A DNA stretch of 64,000 nt from a virus, in the IMG/VR virus record IMGVR_UViG_3300027833_000028, positions 1 to 64,000 of that record; one strand, written 5' to 3'. The position numbers were made by a program, and so were the translations under genes. The notes beneath the pieces were generated by a model, which saw only the letters and a program-made list of their open reading frames with translations, was not told the origin of the DNA and searched no databases. Of this stretch, positions 54,691 through 64,000 are shown one piece after another (within the stretch, counting starts at the first letter, position 1; each line of letters begins with the position of its first letter).

Positions 54691-57600
54691 ATGGAAAACG
54701 AATCAAAAACACCATTACAAGAACTCAACCAAGCATCTTTAAGACCTGCCCCAAGTGTAATACCTGACGGGCAGTTCCGCTTTGAGCCTATTGAAGAGTT
54801 GTTTGAAACCCCAGAGGAAAAGTTTAATGATTATGCTATGAGTGGTAATTTAGCTGCTGATGATATATCTGGAGTTAATTTAGTGAAGTCTGATATAGAT
54901 AAATATGGTATTGGAGCTATGGCTAGTTTGGGTATAGCTGATCCTGGTACTGCTACTGATACATATAATCCAATAAAACAAAATAGACCTGATAGTAATG
55001 AGAATACCTTTTCAATGACGAAGAGGTTACTAACTTTAGATGACACACCTGTGTCAGAGAAAAAGGTTGCCCCTGCATTTTCAGGCATGAGGCAAACTCA
55101 ATTTATGAGGTATTACGAACATCCTGAATTTAATAACTTAGGATATTCTCCATATGCAAATATGGAAAACTACTATAATGAAAACTCAACTATTTATGAT
55201 GACATGGCTAGGATGAGAGGAAACTGGTGGTCATTAGTTGGTACTGGTCTTGATTCTGTATATGGATCTATGTTTAGTGGAGGAGATTTTTTAGAACCTG
55301 ATCTTGAATCTGCTACTGCATTTGAAGACAAGATGGGAATCATGAGTTCTACAAGAGGTGGTTTTGGAGGCTTTGTAAATAACCTAGCAGCTAACTCTGC
55401 TTACACGGGAGGTATACTTATTTCTATAGCAGCTGAAGAATTGATATTAGCTGGAGTAACTGCTTTGTCTGGAGGTACAGCAGCACCAGTTACTATTGCT
55501 AAGACAGGTGCAAATGTTGTTAAAGGTGCTAAAGCAATTTTTAGCTTTACTAAAATGTTTGAAAAAACAAGAAAGATATTATCAAAAGCTAAAGAGATTG
55601 AAACTGCTAGAGATTTTTGGGTTGCCGCTAATGGTGGTAGAAAGATGGTTGCTGGTGCATTAAAAAAAGGATTTACCCCAAACACTTATAAAGCATTTAA
55701 AGAAATAAAGACTGCAAAAAATGCAGGTCAAAATATGTCTAATCTTGCCAAAATGAATTTAAAGTTTGGTGGATTTTATAGAGATATGAGAGCTGTTAAT
55801 TTAGCTGCGTCAGAGGCTAAGCTTGAAGCAGGTATGGCATACAACCAAGTCTTGAAGAATGGTATGAATAATTATTCTGCTGCTAATGGAGGCAAGAGTG
55901 TTGATGAATATGAAATGTCAAGAATTAGTAATGCGGCTAATAAAGCAGCATTTAAAACTATGATTGCTAATGCTCCTTTAATATATGCAAGCAACTGGCT
56001 TGTTCTTGGTAATGCATTAGGTGGATTTCAAAGAGGTGTTCAAAATACATTAGGTTCTGCTTTTGGAAAAGGCATTACTAAAAATGTAATTAATACAGCA
56101 GGTAAAAAAGTTGTTGATGCTGCGGGTAAAGTAATTAAAAATCCTTTTAAATATTTAGGAGGAAAAGAAGCAGGGTTCTTAGGACTCAAAAGATTAGGTG
56201 CAAAAATTAAAGCTGCTGGTGGTTGGAAAAGTGTGGCTGGTAGTGGTAGTATAGTTATGTTAGATTACTTTGCTGCAAATGTTGCAGAAGGTATACAAGA
56301 AGTTTCTCAAGAAGCAATTTCTGCAGCAACTGTTGGATACTATACAGAAATACTACAGAACCCAGCACAAGGTGGAGTTGCTTTGCAAAATCAAATGATA
56401 CTATCAGCAATGGGAGATCAGTTTTCTTCTGAAGGTGCTGGTGTATTTATGTCTGGTTTTTTAATGGGTGGTCTTGTACAACCTGTTCAATCAGTTTTTA
56501 TGCAAGGTGTACCTTCTGTATTTAAGTATGGATTACAGGAAGCAGGTATAGGTCTAGCCACAAAGAAACAAAAGGAAACCTACGCTGAGTTTAGAAAAAC
56601 AAAGGACGAGATGATAGAGAGAATTGTTGACTCCTATAATAAATCTTGGAATAGTCAGGCTATAGATCCTTCTGAACTTTTTGATGTAAATAGATTAAAC
56701 TTCATGGTTCAGAAAGAGATGGCTGAAAAAATGAAAGATAGTACTTACAGACAAGATTTCTTTGGATTTAAAGATGCAGCAGATAATGCTAAGTTTCAGC
56801 AGTTCTATACTATGTTTGAAACTAATGGTACACAAAACTTTAGAAATCAACTACAAGGATTTTTAGAAATGTCTGATACTGAAATGATTGAGGCCTTTCC
56901 TGGAGTATCTAAGAAAGATCAAAAAGATGGTAAGTTAAGACAACGTATAAATGACACTATTATCCAGATGGATAAAATGGAAGAGAATTATAATAAACTT
57001 AAAGATAAATTTATTAATCCATTTGATGAAACAAAATATAACCGCAAGACACAAGAGAAAGAATACATTAATGAGTTAGTAAATAGAGCAGGGTATGATC
57101 ATGCACGTTATTTATATATGTTTACTAATCAAGGATTCATGTCTGCTGTAGAAAGAGCAGATGGAATATACAGTAAACTTCAAGCAGAACCATTATTTCA
57201 AAAAATGGCTGCTAGTGATATTACTACTTTGCTTGACCCAGCATCAATAGAAAGAGAGATAATTATTCTTGAACAAGAAATTGAAGCCTTTGAAGGAACC
57301 CCAGAAGGAGCAGCAACAGCAGCATCACCTAAAAAGGAAAAAATAAATAGACTTAAAGCTATTCAAAAGATTGTTAATGATCCTAAAAATAGATTTAAGA
57401 ACGGAACATTTAAAAGAAACAAGGCACTTAAAGACAGTTTAAGGTCAGAGTTTAAAAACTATGTAAGATTCCTAGCAAAGAATGAAGGTTCTTTTATTAA
57501 TGAAGATAATATTGATTCTGCATTAACTGATATTGTAGACTACTATGCTTTAAACAATAGAGCTAAGGTGTATGATAAGGCAATTGAGTTCATGAATAAC

Positions 57601-60600
57601 CCTGAGAAATTTGCTGAAATGGTAGCTAGATCTCAAGCTCTATCTAAAAATAGATTAGATGGCAGAATTAAAGAAACAAAAGCTGCATTAGAAAAATACA
57701 CAGATATTATTTTAGCAAATCAATTAGTAAATGATTTAACTAAAGATCCAATTGGAGCTTATGCTGATGAAGGGCAAATGGCATTGTTTTTACAAACAGG
57801 AGATTCACGCTTTTTAATAAACTTCTATGATGAAAATGGAGAGATAATTGAAGGTGTTCATGATGTTAAGTATAAAATGATACAAAGACTTATTGAGGTA
57901 TATAACTCTACTAGGTCTGATCAAACAACTGAAAAGGATTTAACAGAAGATCAAAAAGAAGATGCTAAAGTTAATGATGTAGAAAATCAAAAGTCTGATA
58001 TTGAAATGATGCTTGAGAATGCAGGTATTGAATTATCTGTTGATACAATAACTATAAGCCCATATCTAGATGAGGTCTTAAGAAACGCATATAGAAAGTA
58101 TAAAGCAAGAATGGCTGCCTCTGGTAAGCCCAGCTTATCTGCACAAGAATGGAAAAGTACTGCTGAGGCATTAGATTTAAAAAATGTTTTTAATGCTATT
58201 AAACAAGTATGGGCAGCTGGTGCAATGACACAAAACCCTGCTGGAGAAACTTTATTTACAAGTCCTATAGAGCAATCACTTGTTGACTCTGATACAGGAT
58301 TTAAAGAATTTTTATCTACACCTAAACAGCAATTGTTAGCAGAGAACCCATTAATTACTTCAATATTAAATCAAACAACTATTACACTAGATGATATATT
58401 TGAGCAACCAAACGTTGCTGATAATACAGAAGTAGCTGGAGGAGTAGATCCTGTTGGTGAAGGTGTAGTTGCTGATCTATATAAACGAGAAGTAAAAACA
58501 TCCGGAGAAGAAACAATTATAATCTATGAGTTACTTGATAAAAAAGGAAATAAATTATCTCCTGAAATATTAGATTTTGTAGATGAACAATTTGATTCAT
58601 TAAGAGGAACATTTAATGAGTCTCAGGCTACTGAAGCATATGAAGCTTTAAAAGCTATTGATTCACAAGCACCAGATTCAACACCGTTTGAGTTTGATGG
58701 TGTTGACGGTTTGTTTTATGGAATGACTATTTACAAAGGAAGTGAAAAGTATATTATAATTCAAAAGCCTAACAAATCAAAAACATTTGGTAAGAATCAA
58801 AAGCTTAGAGTAATTAAAGCATCTAATAATGTAGGACCAATATCTGAAAGAAAATTTGAGTACATAAAACAAGGTGAGTTTTCAAATGTATTTACTCAAG
58901 AAGAAATAACAATGGATGTATTGGATGACACTGTTAGTAAATTAGATGTCAACTCATTACTTAGTCCTTATGCACATGCAAATAGAGCAGATACAAAAGG
59001 TATGTCTGAAGATGCAATAGCATCAATGATGACATCACAAAATGCTGAAGGTAAGGAAAGATTAAAAATTATATTAAAGGAATTAACTACTGAGGAAAGA
59101 GAACAGTTAGAATTTGTTGTATATGCAAATCCTAGCCCAACAACTGTAAATGATTATGTTATACGTAATATGTCAGGTGTTGAATATAAATCAGCTAATC
59201 CTCTTATAAAAAGATATTCTAGTGAATATGTTATTGGTATTAGAATAAACAATACAGTAACTCAAGAAAGAATAAATGCAAAATTAATTGAACAGAAGGT
59301 TGATCCAAGTGATTCACCAGATGGAATTTTTGCATATATGAATAATGCTTCATTCTTAATTAAAGATCAATTGACAGGAGCTGATGTAGATCCTAGAACA
59401 ATGAACTTAAGACAAGCTCAAAATGTAATGTATAGTGCGTTTGGAAAAACCATTACTACAGAAGAGCAGTTAAAAGAAATACAAAAAGCATTTATTCTAA
59501 ATTCTATAATTACTACAACATTTAACAATCTTGGTGTAGATGGAGAGAAGCAATTCTTTGGTATTAATGATCTACCTTTTAATATTGATTTAAATCAGAA
59601 AGGTGGTAGAACAGTATATAGCAATGGTAATCCTGTGTTTATAGAAGCTCTTGACTATCAATATGCTGATGAAAATAATAACTACTTTGTGTTTGATTTA
59701 AAGTATGACAAAGGAGTTGGTGGAAGAATATATAACTATAGTTCAACTGCAGAGGATAGTGTTGCTTTAGAAAAACAAATTCTCCTTCAATTAGAAAAGC
59801 AAGGTATTAATAAAGATACTATGCTAGCTGGTAAAGACAGATATTTAGCTGCAGTAAAGTTACCCAATGGGCAGTATAGATTGGTTAATCTTAAAGCTGT
59901 ATCATATACAAAAATAGAACGTGATGCACTTTTTGTTGAAATAATTGACAAGTCCAAAGAGATTCAAAAGATTAAAGATGCTGCCAAAAGACAAGCTGCA
60001 GCATTTAAATATAATGAGGAACTGCAAGAAAAACTTTTCCTAAGTAGTGCACGAGGGAATCAAATTGAATTAAACATTGGTGAAGACGGTAGCATATACT
60101 TATCACTTGACAGAACTGTTGGAGAAGAAAATGAAAAGATTGCTAATGAAGGAATTGATACCGATGTAGTTAATTCAGATACAGATGCTGTTAAGATTAT
60201 AGAAGGTTTATTTACTAAGTATAATAGTAATGAGGCAGTAAATGATTATGATGCAAAAATAAGAGATAAGAATATAAGAAAGTCTTTTCCAACTGGAGCT
60301 CCTACTCAAGATATTATTGATAAGAGTACAACTGAGGTTGCTATACAGGTTGCAACGGACAATTCATTAGTGCTTTCTGCTGAGGCAGATGCAATAAATG
60401 CACAGAGAGCTGTTGCATTTGCTAGCATTAAACCTAAAAATGAAGACAGAAGAGTTGAAGATGAGGCAGCTTTACCTGAGATAGCAGAAGAAGCTGAGGA
60501 TAGTACTGCAGACATGTCAGATGATGAGATACAAAAAAGGGTTGATAATGACTTTAATAGTAATCCATTAGGCATTGAGCATATAATCAATAAGGAACTT

Positions 60601-63600
60601 AGAGGTGAAGAACTTAATGATGCAGAAAAGAAAATGATGAATAACCCTGTTATTGCTAACGGGGTAAACATACGTGTTAGTTTAGCAGGTGGTAGAGGAA
60701 GTCTAGTACCTGAAGGAAAAACAAAAGAAACCTCATTAGATAAAGAAAAAGCAAAACTAAAAGCACTTAGAGATAAATTAATAGAAGGTAAAAAAGGTGT
60801 AGATAAAATTGATGCTTTAGATAAAAGTCCTGAGTATCAAAAACAATTAGCATTAGTAAAGAAGCTTTCTAAAACAGCAAACAAATTAGTTGAAGCAACT
60901 ACAGAAACAGAAAGAATAGAAGACTATAATGAATTTCTTGACTGGGCTAATGAATCATTACCATCTATAATTGGTATTGAAGATATTTTAACATTGGCTG
61001 ATAACGGTATTAGCAAAGGCTACAAAAGAGTTGGTGCATTTGTATTAGATATCCATCAAGTAGCTGGGGGTGTCAGTGTAAACGGAACTGTTTATGTTGG
61101 GGCAAACAATCCATTTAAATATCATGAGGCTTTTCATGGTGTGTTTAGAATGTTACTTACACAAGAACAAATAGATAGATACAGAAAGTTTGCTAAGATA
61201 GAACTAAAAGCAAAATATGGCTCTCAATATAAAACAGAGCTAGAAAAATTTAGAACTTCTGCTAAGCAATATGAAGACATGTCTGATCTTGAATTAGAAA
61301 ATGAATTTGCAGAAGAATACATGGCAGATGAATTTGAAGCATTTAAAAAAGATCCTAGAAGTTCAAAAACCAATACAGAAATAAAATCATTTTTTACTAA
61401 GATAATAGAATGGATTAAAGGTGTGCTAGGTAAATACACATCTAATGAACTTCTAACATTATATGAAAATATTGATGCTGGTAAGTTTAAGAGTGCAACA
61501 TTACAACAAAATGAATTTACTTCTTTAGCAGGAATAACTGTTGCTAATGCTTTAGTAAGACATGATGTAGTATCTAAAGATGAAGATGTATCAGGTTTCT
61601 TATATTTAGATTCTGATGTAGTAGATCCTTTAATTAGATCTATGGCAGGTATGTTTATAACTAAGGTTAATAAAATAGAAGAAGCAACTTATAATCCTAA
61701 TGATGTTTATAATGACTTGTCTAGAGACTTTAGAGTCTTATTAGATCCAGATGACCCAAGCAATAAAATCTTAGGGCCTGGTAAAGTTAAACAACTTCAA
61801 GAATTAGAAGATGCATTTACTAATTACCCAGAAGATATTAAGAAAGAAGTTTTTGGTTTAATTAATATTATATCAGATCAAGATTCACAAAATGAATTAA
61901 ATTCAGAAATTGAAGAGGACGGAACAGGAGTAAGAAAAGCAGATGAATTTGATAAAGATGCATCTGAGATAGGTGGATTTAATTCATTGGCTCAGAAGGT
62001 GAGAGCATATATTGCTACAACAACAATGGTAGGTGTTGACTTTTTTGGTAAGACTGAATTAAAAGATGGTGTGCCTTTGATTGTACCTGTCAAATTTAAT
62101 GAAGCATATAACGGATTATTAAAAGCTGTTTCAAACATAAGTGATCCTATAGTAATGCTAAGAAGGATGTATACATATTCAAGGTTAAATCCTAATATGT
62201 CTTCTGTAGTTGATAAGCTATTTAATGATGCAAACTTAGACCTTGATACCTTGGCTTCTGATACACCATTTATAAATGTATCTAATCCAAACCTATTACA
62301 ATCAATGCTTAAAGGTTTTGAAAACTATAAGGTAGATTATTTATTCAATGAAAGAGATGGTGCAGGAAACATACTAATATACACCGCATCTGAAAGAGAT
62401 GATATAAATGCTCAACTAGACGAATGGTCTCAAGCATATATATTTAAAAGAAAACAAATGAACCTTGATGCTTCAGGTAGCAGGATAGAGGATTTACTTG
62501 GTCTGGTTAAGAACATGGAGAATATACTTGGATCAAAAACCAAGAACAAATCAAACGAAGCAACTCAAAAACTTGCAGTAGAGCATTCAGAAAAATTATT
62601 TGAATTAACTGGGATAAGATTAAGTCCAATGTTTCTTAACTACAGTTACGTTAAAACATTTGACTACAGTAAACTAGATGCTGAGCAAAAGATATTATAT
62701 AACTCATATTCTATAGAGCCAATATCAGAACAGTTCTTAGTTACTTTGTATGATCTTATGTATAAGGATTCTAATATATTTTCTAAGAAGTCTGATGGTA
62801 TGGCTTCTAGACTTACCTATATCAGTTTAAGTAACGCTGCGCTTGATGAGTCTATTGGAGCATCTTCTTTTATTAATCCTAATGGAGATTTGGTTTATGG
62901 ACATCAACTACCAACTTATCATTTAAAAGCGGTAGCACAATTAAACAACTCAAATATATTAGATAAATTTTCTGCTGATAAATATTTAGATAGAAATTAT
63001 TTATTAAATAATGTAGCATTTCTAAATTTATCTGATCAAGGTAGAATTAAAGTAACTAGAATAGCAGGTAGTAAAATAAAATCTGTTGTTTCTACTGATC
63101 TAAACAATGATGCTCAAGAAGATATATTAAATACATCTTTGAATGATAGTAGATCTACACAAAGCTTTGGTGAGTTTACTCCTCAAGAGTTTGCTGTATC
63201 TTTAATTAATAATTACGTTGCTAACTTTAACAGAAGAAGTGGTAAGAATGATATGGTAGATGGTGTTGGACAAATACCTACAGCAACAGCACCTGTATTC
63301 TTACGAGTTATGGAAGCTGCTAATACAGGAGACTTAGTTAGTCTGCCTATAATTAAAGCGGTAACAATGAAAGGTGATAATGTTGAATTAACACCTCAAC
63401 TTGTAAATGCATTTATAAATAGAATAGCATCAGAGTTTGAAAGAATAAACAGAGAAGCTATAGCCTTTGAAGAATTTGGAGATAATATTGCAGGTTATAA
63501 TGATTCTATGCAAGGCAGAGCATTTAGTTTTGTAAACACAGGTTTGTTATTAGATCCTCTTACTCAGCAAACATTAGCTAATGTAGCTATCACAGCAGGT

Positions 63601-64000
63601 AAGGCTAAACAAGAAATGACATTTGAACAAGGAGTTAAGTTAGCATTGGGTATATCTACTTCAGGTATAAGAGCCGAAGTGGAAAATGGATTAAATGAAG
63701 CATTTGCAGGATTTGATGCAATGCTTAATAAACTTCAAGTAAAGAATAATTTATCTACTCAAGTTAGACAAGGATTAACAATAGGTGAAGGGGTGGCTAG
63801 AACTATGGTTGATATAGCCGGTTCTCAGTTAAACTTAAATACTAATGAATCACATAACTTACAACAGATATTTTTTAATAACTGGATTAACGCAGCATCA
63901 ATTAATGATCTTTTATTAGGAGATCAAGCAGTCTCTTTACAAAGTATGATTGATAAAGTTAAAAGAGCTAAGCTAAATAATTCTGCATATTACAGTGCAT
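54691..64000 (+). CDS. Giant virion protein with zincin motif, partial (more than 3100 codons)
   Basis: ATG at 54691; I read long stretches and found no in-frame stop to the window edge, so at least 3103 residues. Residues about 138-190 (SGMRQTQFMRYYEHPEFNNL, GYSPYANMENYYNENS) are a conserved start of giant Bacteroidota phage virion proteins. Residues about 230-275 and 430-610 are Gly/Ala-rich and amphipathic (EGIQEVSQEAISAA, FMSGFLMGGLVQPV), suggesting membrane interaction. Long charged helices follow. At 2145-2149 lies HEAFH in NNPFKYHEAFHGVFRMLLT, with EFAEEYMADEF at 2205-2215 as a possible third-ligand helix, fitting a zinc metallopeptidase. In crAss-like phages such giant cargo proteins are ejected and may be linked to the virion RNA polymerase; no DxDGD polymerase motif was noticed here. 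Confidence 0.9.
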   Translation, partial: MENESKTPLQELNQASLRPAPSVIPDGQFRFEPIEELFETPEEKFNDYAMSGNLAADDISGVNLVKSDIDKYGIGAMASLGIADPGTATDTYNPIKQNRPDSNENTFSMTKRLLTLDDTPVSEKKVAPAFSGMRQTQFMRYYEHPEFNNLGYSPYANMENYYNENSTIYDDMARMRGNWWSLVGTGLDSVYGSMFSGGDFLEPDLESATAFEDKMGIMSSTRGGFGGFVNNLAANSAYTGGILISIAAEELILAGVTALSGGTAAPVTIAKTGANVVKGAKAIFSFTKMFEKTRKILSKAKEIETARDFWVAANGGRKMVAGALKKGFTPNTYKAFKEIKTAKNAGQNMSNLAKMNLKFGGFYRDMRAVNLAASEAKLEAGMAYNQVLKNGMNNYSAANGGKSVDEYEMSRISNAANKAAFKTMIANAPLIYASNWLVLGNALGGFQRGVQNTLGSAFGKGITKNVINTAGKKVVDAAGKVIKNPFKYLGGKEAGFLGLKRLGAKIKAAGGWKSVAGSGSIVMLDYFAANVAEGIQEVSQEAISAATVGYYTEILQNPAQGGVALQNQMILSAMGDQFSSEGAGVFMSGFLMGGLVQPVQSVFMQGVPSVFKYGLQEAGIGLATKKQKETYAEFRKTKDEMIERIVDSYNKSWNSQAIDPSELFDVNRLNFMVQKEMAEKMKDSTYRQDFFGFKDAADNAKFQQFYTMFETNGTQNFRNQLQGFLEMSDTEMIEAFPGVSKKDQKDGKLRQRINDTIIQMDKMEENYNKLKDKFINPFDETKYNRKTQEKEYINELVNRAGYDHARYLYMFTNQGFMSAVERADGIYSKLQAEPLFQKMAASDITTLLDPASIEREIIILEQEIEAFEGTPEGAATAASPKKEKINRLKAIQKIVNDPKNRFKNGTFKRNKALKDSLRSEFKNYVRFLAKNEGSFINEDNIDSALTDIVDYYALNNRAKVYDKAIEFMNNPEKFAEMVARSQALSKNRLDGRIKETKAALEKYTDIILANQLVNDLTKDPIGAYADEGQMALFLQTGDSRFLINFYDENGEIIEGVHDVKYKMIQRLIEVYNSTRSDQTTEKDLTEDQKEDAKVNDVENQKSDIEMMLENAGIELSVDTITISPYLDEVLRNAYRKYKARMAASGKPSLSAQEWKSTAEALDLKNVFNAIKQVWAAGAMTQNPAGETLFTSPIEQSLVDSDTGFKEFLSTPKQQLLAENPLITSILNQTTITLDDIFEQPNVADNTEVAGGVDPVGEGVVADLYKREVKTSGEETIIIYELLDKKGNKLSPEILDFVDEQFDSLRGTFNESQATEAYEALKAIDSQAPDSTPFEFDGVDGLFYGMTIYKGSEKYIIIQKPNKSKTFGKNQKLRVIKASNNVGPISERKFEYIKQGEFSNVFTQEEITMDVLDDTVSKLDVNSLLSPYAHANRADTKGMSEDAIASMMTSQNAEGKERLKIILKELTTEEREQLEFVVYANPSPTTVNDYVIRNMSGVEYKSANPLIKRYSSEYVIGIRINNTVTQERINAKLIEQKVDPSDSPDGIFAYMNNASFLIKDQLTGADVDPRTMNLRQAQNVMYSAFGKTITTEEQLKEIQKAFILNSIITTTFNNLGVDGEKQFFGINDLPFNIDLNQKGGRTVYSNGNPVFIEALDYQYADENNNYFVFDLKYDKGVGGRIYNYSSTAEDSVALEKQILLQLEKQGINKDTMLAGKDRYLAAVKLPNGQYRLVNLKAVSYTKIERDALFVEIIDKSKEIQKIKDAAKRQAAAFKYNEELQEKLFLSSARGNQIELNIGEDGSIYLSLDRTVGEENEKIANEGIDTDVVNSDTDAVKIIEGLFTKYNSNEAVNDYDAKIRDKNIRKSFPTGAPTQDIIDKSTTEVAIQVATDNSLVLSAEADAINAQRAVAFASIKPKNEDRRVEDEAALPEIAEEAEDSTADMSDDEIQKRVDNDFNSNPLGIEHIINKELRGEELNDAEKKMMNNPVIANGVNIRVSLAGGRGSLVPEGKTKETSLDKEKAKLKALRDKLIEGKKGVDKIDALDKSPEYQKQLALVKKLSKTANKLVEATTETERIEDYNEFLDWANESLPSIIGIEDILTLADNGISKGYKRVGAFVLDIHQVAGGVSVNGTVYVGANNPFKYHEAFHGVFRMLLTQEQIDRYRKFAKIELKAKYGSQYKTELEKFRTSAKQYEDMSDLELENEFAEEYMADEFEAFKKDPRSSKTNTEIKSFFTKIIEWIKGVLGKYTSNELLTLYENIDAGKFKSATLQQNEFTSLAGITVANALVRHDVVSKDEDVSGFLYLDSDVVDPLIRSMAGMFITKVNKIEEATYNPNDVYNDLSRDFRVLLDPDDPSNKILGPGKVKQLQELEDAFTNYPEDIKKEVFGLINIISDQDSQNELNSEIEEDGTGVRKADEFDKDASEIGGFNSLAQKVRAYIATTTMVGVDFFGKTELKDGVPLIVPVKFNEAYNGLLKAVSNISDPIVMLRRMYTYSRLNPNMSSVVDKLFNDANLDLDTLASDTPFINVSNPNLLQSMLKGFENYKVDYLFNERDGAGNILIYTASERDDINAQLDEWSQAYIFKRKQMNLDASGSRIEDLLGLVKNMENILGSKTKNKSNEATQKLAVEHSEKLFELTGIRLSPMFLNYSYVKTFDYSKLDAEQKILYNSYSIEPISEQFLVTLYDLMYKDSNIFSKKSDGMASRLTYISLSNAALDESIGASSFINPNGDLVYGHQLPTYHLKAVAQLNNSNILDKFSADKYLDRNYLLNNVAFLNLSDQGRIKVTRIAGSKIKSVVSTDLNNDAQEDILNTSLNDSRSTQSFGEFTPQEFAVSLINNYVANFNRRSGKNDMVDGVGQIPTATAPVFLRVMEAANTGDLVSLPIIKAVTMKGDNVELTPQLVNAFINRIASEFERINREAIAFEEFGDNIAGYNDSMQGRAFSFVNTGLLLDPLTQQTLANVAITAGKAKQEMTFEQGVKLALGISTSGIRAEVENGLNEAFAGFDAMLNKLQVKNNLSTQVRQGLTIGEGVARTMVDIAGSQLNLNTNESHNLQQIFFNNWINAASINDLLLGDQAVSLQSMIDKVKRAKLNNSAYYSA

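Noticed and set aside
1-64000. tRNA genes, integrase, attachment sites
   Set aside because: No cloverleaf-like segment was spotted in the short gaps and no recombinase motif was seen in any translated gene. A systematic tRNAscan and HMM search would be needed to exclude them.
54691-64000. RNA polymerase catalytic motif in the giant protein
   Set aside because: I looked for a DxDGD-type loop in the segments I translated and found none; the missing 3' part could still contain it.

Overview
The window is 64 kb of AT-rich DNA (roughly one third G+C by eye) in which every credible gene lies on the + strand, packed head to tail with short overlaps. It is the packaging, head, tail and virion-cargo half of a large tailed bacteriophage genome. 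The host is most likely a member of Bacteroidota. Starts are preceded by A/T-rich leaders rather than Shine-Dalgarno sequences. At least two intergenic sites match the Bacteroidota -7 element TAnnTTTG. Many proteins belong to structural families I recognise from Bacteroidota phages. The muzzle-type tail protein, the ring/connector-like proteins before it, the large cargo-type proteins after it, and the nearby IHF-like and PD-(D/E)XK genes together point to a crAss-like podovirus (Crassvirales) or a close relative. That assignment is inference from remembered families, not a search result. No integrase, excisionase or repressor is seen, so nothing suggests a prophage.

Layout. 1-4.8 kb: small genes, an amidase with a peptidoglycan-binding domain, an IHF/HU-like protein, a PD-(D/E)XK nuclease and a GroES-like co-chaperonin, leading into packaging. 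4.8-12.9 kb: large terminase, portal, probable scaffold and major capsid protein, closed by a strong terminator. 12.9-16.4 kb: small head proteins, a connector candidate and a 406-aa probable structural protein in its own promoter-terminator unit. 16.4-31.1 kb: fibre and adsorption module with a Cys-rich mini-protein, several modular fibres, collagen-like Gly-X-Y stretches, Fn3-like modules and a von Willebrand A (VWA) domain. 31.1-34.6 kb: a calcineurin-like phosphoesterase and connector/ring-type proteins. 34.6-41.1 kb: a 2172-aa muzzle-like protein with an apparent VWA insertion. 41.1-45.3 kb: a 1375-aa protein that reads as a multi-enzyme virion lysin. 45.3-64 kb: four very large cargo-type proteins; the last begins at 54691 and is still open at the window edge after more than 3100 codons, and it carries a zincin-type HEAFH motif.

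How the parts fit. TerL and the portal package DNA into a capsid built on the scaffold, and the GroES-like protein may adapt the host chaperonin for capsid folding. Ring proteins and the muzzle form a short tail, fibres and VWA domains bind the host surface, and the lysin and giant cargo proteins would be ejected with the DNA. Transcription units are separated by intrinsic terminators, several of which run directly into a recurring A/T-rich motif (core TTTGTATATTAT) that looks like a phage late promoter. No gap between genes exceeds about 130 bases. No tRNA or CRISPR array was seen.
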